From Bacillus sp. SJS (lineage in GTDB: Bacteria > Bacillota > Bacilli > Bacillales > Bacillaceae): a stretch of 64,000 bases of DNA. The position numbers were made by a program, and so were the translations under genes. The notes below the pieces were generated by a model that was not told the DNA's origin, did no database searches, and saw only the letters and a list, made by a program, of their open reading frames with translations. Positions within the stretch are counted from its first letter, which is position 1. Every line of letters begins with the position of its first letter. The stretch is from NCBI RefSeq assembly GCF_000732485.2, contig NZ_JAQV02000020.1:1-64000 (forward strand). The letters run 5' to 3'. Shown piece by piece: positions 25,631-34,240 of this stretch.

Positions 25631-26209
25631 ATGAAGAAGAAGTGGAAATGGGCGTTTATTATTTTGCTTGCGATTAATGCAGCGGCAATTGCAATTGCCG
25701 CTATCTTGCTTTTTGCGCCGGCAGATTCAAATGCTCCAACCCAAAAGGATATTAAAGAAGGCAAAGCTGTGGCCCTCAATGTTGGTGCCAAAAAAGAAGC
25801 GCTAAATCAGCTCATTGATCATTATTTGAAGGAAGAAGCGAATGCCGATCAGTACAATTACAAAGTCTATTTAGATGATAAGGTCTATTTTACAGGCGCG
25901 ATCAGGGCATTCGGGAAGGACATTAATGCGAAGATTACGTTTTCTCCCGTCGTGAAAAAGGATGGAAATTTGAGATTAATTGTTGAGGATCTTTCAATTG
26001 GACAGCTGGATGTTCCTGTATCATTTGTATTGAATTATATTAGTACATCCTACACCCTTCCGGAATTTGTTCATATTGATGAAAGAAATCATTCTATCGA
26101 CGTAGACCTTTCGGAAATTCAACTAAAAAACAATTACCGTGCTAAAGCGGTAAAGTTTGATTTAAAAAATGATGAAATCCGGTTTGACTTGTTTGTCCCG
26201 CTAAATTAA
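25631..26209 (+). CDS. ypmS: YpmS family membrane-anchored protein
   Basis: A 192-residue protein with one N-terminal membrane helix (residues about 5-27) and an extracellular domain of the YpmS (DUF2140) family; the block VPVSFVLNYISTSYTLPEFVHI is characteristic. The ATG at 25631 has AGGAGG six bases upstream and is preferred over the ATG at 25607, which overlaps ypmR. Function is unknown, but constant pairing with the YpmR hydrolase suggests a joint role at the cell surface. Confidence 0.88.
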   Translation: MKKKWKWAFIILLAINAAAIAIAAILLFAPADSNAPTQKDIKEGKAVALNVGAKKEALNQLIDHYLKEEANADQYNYKVYLDDKVYFTGAIRAFGKDINAKITFSPVVKKDGNLRLIVEDLSIGQLDVPVSFVLNYISTSYTLPEFVHIDERNHSIDVDLSEIQLKNNYRAKAVKFDLKNDEIRFDLFVPLN

Positions 26210-26220
26210 CGAGTAATGGG

Positions 26221-26249
26221 TTGACGAAATAGGACATTTGCCTGATAAT
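26221..26249 (+). promoter_or_regulatory. Sigma-A promoter candidate upstream of ypmT
   Basis: TTGACG (26221-26226), 17 bases and GATAAT (26244-26249). It lies about 110 bases before ypmT, leaving a long leader. Confidence 0.45.
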
Positions 26250-26361
26250 ATTAAGCTAAGAATGTAAATTTTTTATGACAGCATTTACGATAATTTAACA
26301 ATAGATAGAATAAGAGCAGGAACCGGCTCCCTTTGCAGTCATAAAAGGATGGAGGATAAGC

Positions 26362-26577
26362 ATGGATCAGAGAAAATACATATTAGGCAGCGTTATTTTC
26401 CTATTGGTCGGCCTATACTTTGCAGGAATTGCGGGAATTCAATTTATGGATGAAAAAGTAGAAGAGAACATGGACATTGTGTTTACGAATATTGCATACA
26501 GTGCGTTGTTTTTCTGCATTACCGTTTATATGCTTCACCTAAAAGACGAAAAAACAAAACGAACAGACGAAAAATGA
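26362..26577 (+). CDS. ypmT: Small two-helix membrane protein YpmT-like
   Basis: A 71-residue protein with two hydrophobic segments (about 7-27 and 42-60) separated by an acidic loop (MDEKVEENMD) and ending in a Lys-rich charged tail. Size and position after ypmS match B. subtilis ypmT. GGATGGAGG precedes the ATG. Function is unknown. Its stop codon lies inside the terminator hairpin. Confidence 0.75.
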   Translation: MDQRKYILGSVIFLLVGLYFAGIAGIQFMDEKVEENMDIVFTNIAYSALFFCITVYMLHLKDEKTKRTDEK

Positions 26578-26604
26578 GAAGGCGGATCGCCTTCTCATTT
26601 TTTA
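26572..26604. terminator. Bidirectional terminator at the end of ypmT
   Basis: AAATGAGAAGGCG (26572-26584) and CGCCTTCTCATTT (26588-26600) form a perfect 13-base stem with a three-base loop and flanking A and T runs on either side. Confidence 0.85.
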
Positions 26605-26621
26605 TATTCAGATAAGAAGCA

Positions 26622-26681
26622 TTATGCGGCAAGCAAGAAAAGGATAATTAGAGATATGCTCAATTTCTTTGTAAAACGCAT
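26622..26681 (-). CDS. Putative 19-residue membrane peptide
   Basis: The minus strand encodes MRFTKKLSISLIILFLLAA with GGGGGAG five bases before the ATG. It is a basic N terminus plus one short hydrophobic helix and ends about 20 bases before the bidirectional terminator. The ribosome site and terminator support expression, but the peptide is too short to assign to a family. Confidence 0.35.
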   Translation of the reverse strand: MRFTKKLSISLIILFLLAA

Positions 26682-26821
26682 GTCAGCTCCCCCTTTAGCG
26701 GTAAAAGTTAAATGATTGCTCCTACAATCATAATAGTAAAATTCAGAGAGGAATTGGATGCTTTAACCGTTTTATAAAATAAACTTTACAAAATTCATAA
26801 TCTGTTTACAATCATATCCTA

Positions 26822-27583
26822 TTACCCGATTACCATCATTGCCTCAAGCGGAGGAGTTCCGTTCGCGAGCCCAAGAGCAAAAATTGTGTAGGCGGTATCG
26901 GATTTAAATTGGACTTTAGGAACATTTAAGGCTACAGTATCCGTTCCCGCTATTCTTACTTCAAGGTCAATCTTACCCGCAGGCACTGATTTGTATGGAG
27001 TAGCTTTAGTAAAGGAGACATTTGAAAAAAGCACGTCACCGTTTTTAACTGCCACATCCACCGCCGGGGCATCAGGGGATAAGTGAACGAATTTTACCTT
27101 TGTTTCCCCTGCTGAAACAAATGGGCGGTCTACAATAGGAATCAGCTTTAATTTTGAAAGCATTCCGCTGGCTGCAAGTGTATACGTAATTCCCGGCATC
27201 AAGAGAAGATTTTCATATAGCACTGGGGCGGTTTGATTGCCTGCGGGAAATAGATCAATTCGGTACTGCCCTCCAGGAACTTGCAAATAGTCGCTAATCT
27301 GTTTAAATGACACATTTGAGAGCACTAATCTCCTGTTCACATAAACATCAACAGCCGGAGCATCAGGCGAGGCGTGAAGTACTCTGATCATGGTCATGCC
27401 GGGGGCGATCGCAGCCGGACCCTGAGGCTGGCCTGCTGCGGTCCGGGTTTGCATGGCAGACTGCAGAGCCTGGATATGCTTTTGATAATACATAATATGA
27501 GCTTGGGGATTCCGGTATTTATAATAGCAAGCATACAAATCATACACCATTGCCTGCCACAAGCTGTTTTGATCATTTGCCAT
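26822..27583 (-). CDS. DUF4397 domain protein (two tandem domains)
   Basis: A 253-residue protein with an N-terminal helical region of about 60 residues (NDQNSLWQAMVYDLYACYYKYRNPQAHIMYYQKHI) and two DUF4397 repeats. Each repeat starts with a matching block: IRVLHASPDAPAVDVYVN near residue 66 and VKFVHLSPDAPAVDVAVK near residue 165. DUF4397 folds as an immunoglobulin-like beta sandwich common in surface proteins, but no signal peptide is visible here. The ATG at 27583 follows GGGAG by eight bases; the ORF starts at 27598. Function is unknown. Confidence 0.87.
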   Translation of the reverse strand: MANDQNSLWQAMVYDLYACYYKYRNPQAHIMYYQKHIQALQSAMQTRTAAGQPQGPAAIAPGMTMIRVLHASPDAPAVDVYVNRRLVLSNVSFKQISDYLQVPGGQYRIDLFPAGNQTAPVLYENLLLMPGITYTLAASGMLSKLKLIPIVDRPFVSAGETKVKFVHLSPDAPAVDVAVKNGDVLFSNVSFTKATPYKSVPAGKIDLEVRIAGTDTVALNVPKVQFKSDTAYTIFALGLANGTPPLEAMMVIG

Positions 27584-27757
27584 CTGAAACACTCCCATTC
27601 TGTAAATTATCTCCAGTCAGTCTTGAAATATAAGATATATGATCTCATGCGTAATATTATTATGTTAACTGAAGGTTTTATTTGTGCTCTATTCACCTAT
27701 ATGACGTTTGAACAGATAGTATTAAGGAAAAAAATACGTAAGAAGGGGAGGATGATG

Positions 27758-28564
27758 ATGAACCGGTATGAATTAACAAAAAATGAGCGGACGATTACAT
27801 ATGTTGATGAAGGAGTAGGAGATCCTGTTATTTTCCTGCACGGATTTTGCGGGAGTGCGGATTATTGGAAATATGTCATACCTGAAATGGCTGAAAAGCA
27901 CAGGGTGCTTGCGGTCAATTTAAGAGGGCACGGCGGATCGAGTACAGAGAAAGAAAGCTATGGAGTCGAAGAAATGGCGGATGATATTAGACTTGTTCTG
28001 GATGATTTGGAGATTCAGAGTGCTTCTATTTTCGGACATTCGCTTGGAGGATATGTTGCTTTGGCTTTCGCTGAGAAGTATCCAGACCGGGTCACTTCGT
28101 TTGGTCTTGTCCATTCCACAGCATACCCTGACAGTGAAGATGCAAGGCGGGGCAGGGAAGCGGGAATGGAAAAAATCGAGAAAGAGGGAATAAAACCTTT
28201 TGTTGATGGTTTGGTTCCTAAACTATTTGCTGAACATAACAGGACGGGAGAGGAAGCTGATTTCGCTAAGCAAATCGGGTATCATACGCCGACTACAGGT
28301 GCAATTGCTTCTCTTGAAGCCATGAAGAACAGACAGGACAGAAGAAGGATTATTGAAATCTCAGATGTACCTGTACTTTTGCTGGCTGGAGAAAAGGATG
28401 AAGTAATAGCTCCGGAAAAAACCTTTACAGCAAATGGCCCTCATATTTACCAGTCCGTACTGAATGGAGCAGGCCACATGGGAATGCTTGAGGAACCTGA
28501 AACGTTTGTGAAGGTGCTAAAGGATTTTCTGGAAAACTTTGTCCATCCAAAACCGAAGGAATGA
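27758..28564 (+). CDS. Alpha/beta hydrolase
   Basis: A 268-residue alpha/beta-hydrolase fold enzyme. The oxyanion motif is FLHGFCGS, the nucleophile Ser95 is in FGHSLGGY, and the acid and histidine are in AGEKDEVIAPE and GAGHMGMLEEPE. The cap domain is helical (residues about 120-190). The substrate is not indicated. Three ATGs lie in a row at 27752-27760; the last has the best spacing from AGGGGAGG. A much longer ORF reading from 27374 is an artefact of an open frame crossing the DUF4397 gene. The gene is divergent from that gene. Confidence 0.9.
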   Translation: MNRYELTKNERTITYVDEGVGDPVIFLHGFCGSADYWKYVIPEMAEKHRVLAVNLRGHGGSSTEKESYGVEEMADDIRLVLDDLEIQSASIFGHSLGGYVALAFAEKYPDRVTSFGLVHSTAYPDSEDARRGREAGMEKIEKEGIKPFVDGLVPKLFAEHNRTGEEADFAKQIGYHTPTTGAIASLEAMKNRQDRRRIIEISDVPVLLLAGEKDEVIAPEKTFTANGPHIYQSVLNGAGHMGMLEEPETFVKVLKDFLENFVHPKPKE

Positions 28565-28623
28565 TTGATACTTACTATTTGAAGTGAGCGAGAGTAACAA
28601 CTGAAAGGTTTGCGATATCAGCC

Positions 28624-28660
28624 AAATAAGAAGACTGCCTGGGCGGCAGTCTTCTTATTT
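28624..28660. terminator. Strong bidirectional terminator between the hydrolase and the zinc-ribbon gene
   Basis: AAATAAGAAGACTGCC (28624-28639) and GGCAGTCTTCTTATTT (28645-28660) form a perfect 16-base stem with a five-base loop. The convergent zinc-ribbon gene ends inside the right arm. Confidence 0.9.
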
Positions 28661-28912
28661 GTGATTTGAAGGGTGGCTTTCGGCAAATTTAATAAAGGAT
28701 TGTTCATCTTCTATCAGGCCGCACGACCCGCATTGAACACGCTTTGATGTCCCTTTGTAAGGAAGATGGAAAGGATCCAGTGAGGACGAATCATATTGCT
28801 CCATAATTTCTCCAGATTGGGGATTCAATTTAACAGCTTGCGGGTTCTGCTCTAAAATGTGATACCTTGAGCGGTTGGTTTTACAGTTCGGACAAAGATA
28901 CGGCGAAGTCAT
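28655..28912 (-). CDS. Small zinc-ribbon protein
   Basis: An 85-residue protein with two Cys pairs, CPNCKTN at residues 7-10 and CGSCG at about 61-64, the layout of a zinc ribbon. Between them lies a polar region with PQSGEIMEQYDSSSLDPFHLPYKG. I do not recognise a named family. GGAGGTGC-like sequence precedes the ATG. It is a single-gene unit ending in the shared terminator. Confidence 0.7.
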   Translation of the reverse strand: MTSPYLCPNCKTNRSRYHILEQNPQAVKLNPQSGEIMEQYDSSSLDPFHLPYKGTSKRVQCGSCGLIEDEQSFIKFAESHPSNHK

Positions 28913-29011
28913 GAGAGCACCTCCATGCTTGAATATCTTTATCTTTTCTCAAAAGGAAAATATTATTCGAAAAGTAAATGTTCAATCCTTAGAAATACTT
29001 ACGATCCATAA

Positions 29012-29044
29012 AAAATCCCCTGCAGCAAATGCGCAGGGGGTTTT
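29012..29044. terminator. Terminator after the MFS transporter gene (bidirectional)
   Basis: AAAATCCCCTGC (29012-29023) and GCAGGGGGTTTT (29033-29044) pair with one wobble around a nine-base loop. Confidence 0.75.
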
Positions 29045-29051
29045 CTATATT

Positions 29052-30647
29052 TTACGATTCATTAGCCGCAAATTTTTGTTCTTCTTTTTCTTTTTCTGCT
29101 GTTTCATCCTTGTTGCTCGTTCTCAGCGGAATTTGCTTAAGGAACAAGGTTAAAGCAAAACCAATGGCGATGACCGCTGAACAGATGAGAAATACATTCG
29201 TAAGGCCTGTTTCCAATGTGTGCCGGACACCATTAATCAACTGGGTGATGGCATCCTGATACTGTGGAGGAATGGACGATTGAATTTTCTCGAGTTTAGC
29301 ATGATCCATCAGTACCTGCGGATTCATCAGCCCCTCAAGTTTTTCTGAAGGGAGGCCTGCTGGTAATTCAGGCTTCTCTGCATGGTACATACTGTTATTT
29401 AATACAAGTCCCATAATCGCAACCCCTACAGTTCCTCCCGTTTGTCTGAACAGCTGGGAGGAAGCGGTAGCCACTCCAAGATACTGGTGACCAACAGCGT
29501 TTTGAACGGTCAAGGTAAAGATCGGGAAGCTCATCCCAAGACCTGCCCCAACAATGATGTTATTGATAACAGCAGTGGCAATCCATGTATTTTCATCCAT
29601 TAAGGACAATGAGAACATTCCTGCTGACATAACCGCCAAGCCGACTAGAGCATAAATTTTGTATTTTCCTGTTTTTGTGATGAGAGATCCAGTGATGCTG
29701 CTCGCAGCCACCATGGATAGCGTCATCGGCATCATGATCAAGCCTGATACAGCGGCCGATACACCCATTACTCCCTGAATGAAGAACGGAACATACATAA
29801 CAGCTCCAAACATTCCGGCGCCTAAAATAAATCCTGCTAAGTTAGACAATGTGAAAATTCTGTTTCTAAACAGTTCCAATGGCAGAACGGGGCTTTTTGC
29901 ACGCTTTTCTGCAAAGACGAAAAGTATGAGAGAGACAAAGGTTAGTGCAAATAGTCCGATAATCTGCACGGAGGACCAATCATAAGTCGTTCCAGCCCAT
30001 GTGAAGGCAAGGAGTAGCGGGACGATAACCGATGTCAGCAAAATGGAACCGATGTAATCAACGGATTCTGCCTGCTTTCTCGGTGTGCTTGGGAATAGTG
30101 CCATAATGCAAATAAAAGCTAGGATGCCAAAAGGAAGGAATACCCAGAACACCCACTGCCAATTGGCATTATCAACGATCCAGCCCCCGAAGGTTGGTCC
30201 GAAAACACTTGCCAATCCAAAGACAGAGCTCAGGATTCCCTGCCAGCGTCCACGTTCTCTTGGGGAGAAAAGGTCACCGACGGCTGTAAAGGAAGTGGAC
30301 ATAATCATACCTCCACCAAAGCCCTGTATTCCCCTGAAGATGATAAGCTGAACCATGGTTTGAGAAAATCCAGCCATAAGCGACCCTGCCATAAAAACTG
30401 CAATTCCGATCAGAATAAATGGCTTCCGTCCATAAATATCAGACAGCTTTCCAACCAGAACGGACGTTATGCTGGAAGTCAGCATGAAAATCGTGAAGAC
30501 CCAGCTGTAATATTCAAAGCCGCCAAGTTCTGCCACAATTTTCGGCAGTGCTGTACCGACAATGGTCTGGTTTAATGCGGCAAATAGCATAGCAGCCATT
30601 ATTGCGATCATAATCGTCACTTTTTTGCGGTGATCTAAATGTTCCAT
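29052..30647 (-). CDS. MFS multidrug efflux transporter, DHA2 family (MdtP/EmrB type)
   Basis: A 531-residue drug:H+ antiporter with about 14 membrane helices. DHA2 signatures include LDHRKKVTIMIAIMAAMLFAALNQTIVGTALP at the start, the motif A GKLSDIYGRKPF, and GRWQGILSSVFGLASVFGPTFGG (motif C like). The C-terminal tail is Lys/Glu-rich. It lies 39 bases after a MarR regulator gene and resembles the B. subtilis mdtR-mdtP (yusO-yusP) pair. The ribosome site AGGAGG is 11 bases from the ATG. Drug spectrum cannot be inferred. Confidence 0.9.
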   Translation of the reverse strand: MEHLDHRKKVTIMIAIMAAMLFAALNQTIVGTALPKIVAELGGFEYYSWVFTIFMLTSSITSVLVGKLSDIYGRKPFILIGIAVFMAGSLMAGFSQTMVQLIIFRGIQGFGGGMIMSTSFTAVGDLFSPRERGRWQGILSSVFGLASVFGPTFGGWIVDNANWQWVFWVFLPFGILAFICIMALFPSTPRKQAESVDYIGSILLTSVIVPLLLAFTWAGTTYDWSSVQIIGLFALTFVSLILFVFAEKRAKSPVLPLELFRNRIFTLSNLAGFILGAGMFGAVMYVPFFIQGVMGVSAAVSGLIMMPMTLSMVAASSITGSLITKTGKYKIYALVGLAVMSAGMFSLSLMDENTWIATAVINNIIVGAGLGMSFPIFTLTVQNAVGHQYLGVATASSQLFRQTGGTVGVAIMGLVLNNSMYHAEKPELPAGLPSEKLEGLMNPQVLMDHAKLEKIQSSIPPQYQDAITQLINGVRHTLETGLTNVFLICSAVIAIGFALTLFLKQIPLRTSNKDETAEKEKEEQKFAANES

Positions 30648-30686
30648 TCTGTTTTGTTCCTCCTATGAGCGCTTTGCGTTGGATTG

Positions 30687-31115
30687 TTATTCAAAGTCTT
30701 TATCAATTTTTTTAAATAAGTGCACAAATGTTTGAAGTTCTTCCTGATTCAGGCTTCCGAACCGTTCAAATAAATAGTCGGTTTTCTTTTTTTCAAGCTC
30801 CATTAATTTTTTTGTCCCTGCATCCGTAATGCCGATATGAATAATTCTCCGGTCAGATTCGGCTCTGGAGCGTTCTATTAGCCCTTTGCCGACGAGTGAA
30901 TCCGCCATAGACGTAATATGGCTAGCTGAAACATCAAGCTTTTTGGAAAGATCAGATGATTTTAATGTTCCGTCACAGTGAAGTGATTTTAATATGAAGA
31001 ATTCATTTCTTGAGATTTCTTTTTCCAATATGCTGTTAACGCCTTGGCGAAGCTGGCGGAATACCCTCCTCAGCAGGCCTTCCATTTCATAAAGAAGCTC
31101 TTCCTTATCATTCAA
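30687..31115 (-). CDS. MarR family transcriptional regulator (MdtR-like)
   Basis: A 142-residue winged-helix repressor. The recognition region is LKSSDLSKKLDVSASHITSMADSLVGKGLIERSRAESDRRIIHIGIT, with the typical DRR wing. It starts with TTG preceded by GGGAGA. It is the first gene of an operon with the MFS transporter and its own promoter is flanked by a long inverted repeat, so ligand-relieved autorepression is the likely mode. Confidence 0.9.
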   Translation of the reverse strand: MNDKEELLYEMEGLLRRVFRQLRQGVNSILEKEISRNEFFILKSLHCDGTLKSSDLSKKLDVSASHITSMADSLVGKGLIERSRAESDRRIIHIGITDAGTKKLMELEKKKTDYLFERFGSLNQEELQTFVHLFKKIDKDFE

Positions 31116-31134
31116 ACGCTCTCCCTGCCTTCTT

Positions 31135-31195
31135 GAAAAAATACTTAAGTAACTGAACTATTAATTAGATTAAGTATTTTTTCTCTTCCTGTCAA
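31135..31195 (-). promoter_or_regulatory. Promoter and inverted-repeat operator of the marR-MFS operon
   Basis: On the minus strand, TTGACA (31190-31195), 17 bases and TAATCT (31167-31172) form a strong promoter. A perfect 14-base inverted repeat, GAAAAAATACTTAA (31135-31148) and TTAAGTATTTTTTC (31170-31183), covers the spacer and -10 with one arm and the early transcript with the other. Each arm holds a TACTTAA half-site, and TACTTAAGTA at 31142-31151 is itself palindromic. This is the expected layout for MarR autorepression. Confidence 0.7.
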
Positions 31196-31266
31196 GAATA
31201 ATAAACCGGTAATCTTTACATGCCCGTCCATATGTTAAGCAAGTTTCTTTTCCTGGCGATGGCAGG

Positions 31267-31275
31267 TGGTATAAT
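31267..31275 (+). promoter_or_regulatory. Extended -10 promoter candidate of msrAB
   Basis: TGGTATAAT (TATAAT at 31270-31275) is a perfect extended -10; no clear -35 accompanies it. Confidence 0.45.
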
Positions 31276-31307
31276 AATAATATGAATATAAAGCGAGGTG
31301 TCTAATG

Positions 31308-32261
31308 ATGAAACAAACAGAATTGGCGACTTTTGCCGGAGGGTGCTTCTGGTGCATGGTCCAGCCTTTTGATGAGATGCCGGGAATCGAGCGGGTTGTC
31401 TCAGGCTACACAGGAGGCACTGTTGAAAATCCCACCTATGAACAAGTATGCTCCAATCAGACAGGTCATTATGAGGCGGTTCAAATAACTTTTCAGCCCG
31501 ACGTTTTTCCATATGAAAAGCTTCTTGAACTTTTCTGGCAGCAAATCGATCCGACTGACGCGGGCGGCCAGTTCTTTGACCGCGGTGAATCCTATAAAAC
31601 CGCTATTTTTTATCACAGCGCAGAGCAGGAGCGCCTTGCTGAACAATCGAAGGTAAAGCTTCAGGAGAGCGGGAAATTCAGCAAGCCGATTGTAACAGAG
31701 ATTATACCGGCATCGGTTTTTTACCCGGCTGAGGAGTATCATCAGGATTACTATAAAAAAAATTCAGCTCACTATAACCGTTACAAAACAGGTTCAGGCA
31801 GAGCAAAATTCATAGAAGACCATTGGAAAAACAACGATGGAAAAAAAGACATTATTCAATCGCTGACTCCTATGCAATATGAAGTCACACAAAATAATGG
31901 AACAGAGCCTCCATTCCGAAATGAATACTGGGATAACAAAGAAGAGGGCATTTATGTAGATATCGTTTCCGGAAAACCTCTTTTCAGTTCAACAGAACAG
32001 TACGATGCAGGGTGCGGCTGGCCAAGCTTTACAAAGCCGATTGATGAAGAGGAAGTTGATGAAAAAATGGATTTCACCCACGGTATGGTTCGAACCGAGG
32101 TGCGAAGCAAAACGGCTGATTCCCATCTGGGCCATGTGTTTAACGACGGACCAGGACCGAATGGACTAAGGTATTGCATTAATTCCGCAGCATTGAAGTT
32201 CATACCAAAAAGTGAGCTAGCTGAAAAAGGATACGAACGATACAGTGTTTTATTTGATTGA
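31308..32261 (+). CDS. msrAB: Fused peptide methionine sulfoxide reductase MsrA/MsrB
   Basis: A single 317-residue protein joins MsrA and MsrB, which repair the S and R epimers of methionine sulfoxide. The MsrA half (about 1-165) has the catalytic Cys in [14 protein letters not shown]. The MsrB half (about 175-317) has [39 protein letters not shown] and the catalytic Cys in [11 protein letters not shown]. The zinc-binding CxxC pairs of some MsrB proteins are absent. B. subtilis has two adjacent separate genes at this place. I prefer the second of two ATGs for ribosome-site spacing from GAGGTG. Confidence 0.93.
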   Translation: MKQTELATFAGGCFWCMVQPFDEMPGIERVVSGYTGGTVENPTYEQVCSNQTGHYEAVQITFQPDVFPYEKLLELFWQQIDPTDAGGQFFDRGESYKTAIFYHSAEQERLAEQSKVKLQESGKFSKPIVTEIIPASVFYPAEEYHQDYYKKNSAHYNRYKTGSGRAKFIEDHWKNNDGKKDIIQSLTPMQYEVTQNNGTEPPFRNEYWDNKEEGIYVDIVSGKPLFSSTEQYDAGCGWPSFTKPIDEEEVDEKMDFTHGMVRTEVRSKTADSHLGHVFNDGPGPNGLRYCINSAALKFIPKSELAEKGYERYSVLFD

Positions 32262-32267
32262 TGAAAG

Positions 32268-32303
32268 AAGGCTGCCGGTTAACCCGGCAGCCTTTGCTTT
32301 TTC
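32268..32303 (+). terminator. Terminator after msrAB
   Basis: AAGGCTGCCGG (32268-32278) and CCGGCAGCCTT (32284-32294) form a perfect 11-base stem with a five-base loop, followed by TGCTTTTT. Confidence 0.85.
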
Positions 32304-32995
32304 AGAAAAAAAATCTTTCTTTTTCTTCCTTCTAGCCAGTTCCCTGAAAATACAGTTTTAACCAGGTTTTTTAAACCCATCTTTCATTTGCACATACATA
32401 TTCCGTCACTGATTAATAGATTAGATTAGTATATATCGCAAGTAAGGAAAGATCGCTTCCATTAGTTTAGTTCCAATGAATAAATTGTATATGCTCTAAT
32501 TTTCTTTGAAAACACCTCTTCAGGCAGTTTTAGCTTCTTTCTCAGTTATTTTTCCCATCATTCCATCATCTGCTTACGATTACTGCGTTTTATTGTTTGA
32601 CGATACCAGAGTTAAAAACTCGATTCGGATGTTAATAATGAGATTATTTAAAATGGAGTTGGCGAAAGTTACGTTCTAATCTGTTCAAAATGCAATATAT
32701 TTGATGTTCAGATTGAAAATAATTGAGATTAAAACACGAATATAGTTAAGCCTTTAAGGACTCGTGAGGTTAATTATGGAGATGCTATCCACTCATCTTT
32801 GAAGAATGTTCAATTAAGTAATTGAGTGAAAAATCCGCAAATTTACTAGGTCATTTACTAGAAACTAAATTTCTATAAATAAATATAATGCATAGATCAG
32901 TATGCTTGAATTACTAGTATCAAAATAAGTTGCTGCACCTTTAAACTGGAATCCAGGACTAAAGGAAAAACTAATTTTAGGGGGTATTTGCATTT
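32304..32995. other. AT-rich non-coding gap before the collagen-like gene
   Basis: No ORF with a ribosome site is present on either strand. The base composition is clearly more AT-rich than the flanking core genes, and the gap marks the start of the accessory island. A TATAAT at 32882-32887 has only a poor -35. No riboswitch or tRNA is visible. Confidence 0.5.
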
Positions 32996-34159
32996 ATGGC
33001 CACCTTATCAACAGGCCCAATAGAAAACAATTCGGTGGGAGGGATTAGACCTAGCCAACAGGTTACAGTAAAAATTGACAACCGTGACTCTGTGAACAAC
33101 TCTACAATACTCATTCAAGGATATACATTAAACGGGACGAGAATATTATATGTAAGCGAATTATTTAGTGTAAATCCGAATCAGGTTGTGACAAAAACCT
33201 ATTTTGCTGATGTTGAAGGTTTTGAATTTATCTTTAATATTTCAGGACTTGGAGAAGGACAAACGGAAGTCTCTGTGTGGGGGAAAAATTCTTCAGGCCA
33301 GCTTGTAGCTGCTCACAGACTAGTCTCGGACGAGCTAATAGGCACACAGCAAAATGTAAGTGGAGTGACGGGTGCAACGGGAGCGACAGGTCCAGCTGGT
33401 CCAGTGGGAGCAACAGGTCCAGCGGGAGCGACCGGAGCAACAGGCACAGCCGGAGCAACAGGTCCAGCGGGAGCAACCGGAGCAACAGGCACAGCCGGAG
33501 CAACAGGTACAGCCGGAGCAACCGGAGCAACAGGCACAGCCGGAGCAACAGGAGCCACAGGCACAGCGGGAGCGACCGGAGCAACAGGTCCAGCGGGAGC
33601 AACCGGAGCCACAGGCACAGCCGGAGCGACCGGAGCAACAGGCACAGCCGGAGCGACCGGAGCAACAGGTCCAGCGGGAGCAACGGGAGCAACAGGTCCA
33701 GCGGGAGCAACGGGAGCAACAGGTCCAGCGGGAGCAACGGGAGCAGCGGGAGCTACAGGAGCACCAACGCTCGGCTTTAGTAATAATACAGGAACAATTA
33801 CCGTATTTCCGCCATTGAATACTGAAACCGTTGTTGCGAGCGTAACAACTTCAGTATTAGCTGGCCAGAATATTAAAATTGATTTTGCTTTAGCGTATGA
33901 GTTGGTTACGACCGCCAATAGTACGTTTACTGCTGAATTTAGAATATATCGGGATGCAACCTTTATTAGTACAAGAATTTTGAATCGAGCGATTACTTCA
34001 GCAGGTGCTCAAAGATTTGATATTGCTAACACTTATGTAGATACCGCTCCAGCTGCAAATCCTGCTTCCGTTTACCAGGTTCGAGTCATTCAGACTCAAG
34101 CAACGAATGTGACGACTGGAGCAGCAGTTAACCGAAATTTAAACTTGATTAAATTCTAA
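32996..34159 (+). CDS. Collagen-like surface protein (BclA-type architecture)
   Basis: A 387-residue protein with three parts. Residues 1-122 form a globular domain shared with the 37367-37723 gene product. Residues 123-257 are 45 uninterrupted Gly-X-Y triplets, mostly GAT, GTA and GPA, with many Thr that could carry sugars. Residues 258-387 form a beta-rich C-terminal domain ([16 protein letters not shown]...) that resembles the trimerising heads of exosporium BclA proteins. There is no signal peptide, as expected for a protein made in the mother cell and assembled on the spore. It neighbours glycosyltransferases. GGGGG lies 11 bases before the ATG. Confidence 0.88.
   Translation: MATLSTGPIENNSVGGIRPSQQVTVKIDNRDSVNNSTILIQGYTLNGTRILYVSELFSVNPNQVVTKTYFADVEGFEFIFNISGLGEGQTEVSVWGKNSSGQLVAAHRLVSDELIGTQQNVSGVTGATGATGPAGPVGATGPAGATGATGTAGATGPAGATGATGTAGATGTAGATGATGTAGATGATGTAGATGATGPAGATGATGTAGATGATGTAGATGATGPAGATGATGPAGATGATGPAGATGAAGATGAPTLGFSNNTGTITVFPPLNTETVVASVTTSVLAGQNIKIDFALAYELVTTANSTFTAEFRIYRDATFISTRILNRAITSAGAQRFDIANTYVDTAPAANPASVYQVRVIQTQATNVTTGAAVNRNLNLIKF
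33362..33766 (+). repeat. Gly-X-Y coding repeat of the collagen-like gene
   Basis: The 405-base block encodes 45 Gly-X-Y triplets, built from nine-base units such as GGAGCAACAGGTCCAGCG variants. Its GC content is far above the flanks. All frames are open across it on both strands, which produces several long spurious ORFs. Confidence 0.9.
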
Positions 34160-34201
34160 TTAAAGAATTAAGATGCCTTTTAAATCTTTCCCCTGTAGGA
34201 T

Positions 34202-34240
34202 TGACCCTTAGAATAAGGGTCATCTTATAGGGTCTTTTTG
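34202..34240 (+). terminator. Terminator region after the collagen-like gene, with alternative pairing
   Basis: TGACCCTT (34202-34209) can pair with AAGGGTCA (34215-34222), or its GACCCT with AGGGTC at 34229-34234, which is followed directly by five T residues. The second pairing is the proper terminator. Confidence 0.55.

Noticed and set aside
27374-27757. 128-codon N-terminal extension of the alpha/beta hydrolase
   Set aside because: The extension runs antisense through the DUF4397 gene, has no ribosome site, and the hydrolase fold begins properly at the ATG near 27758 behind AGGGGAGG.
33234-33918. Long ORFs on the minus strand and in other plus frames across the collagen repeat
   Set aside because: They are translations of the same GC-rich nine-base repeat (Pro/Leu/Val-rich or Ser/Asn/Arg-rich), lack ribosome sites and overlap the clear collagen-like gene.
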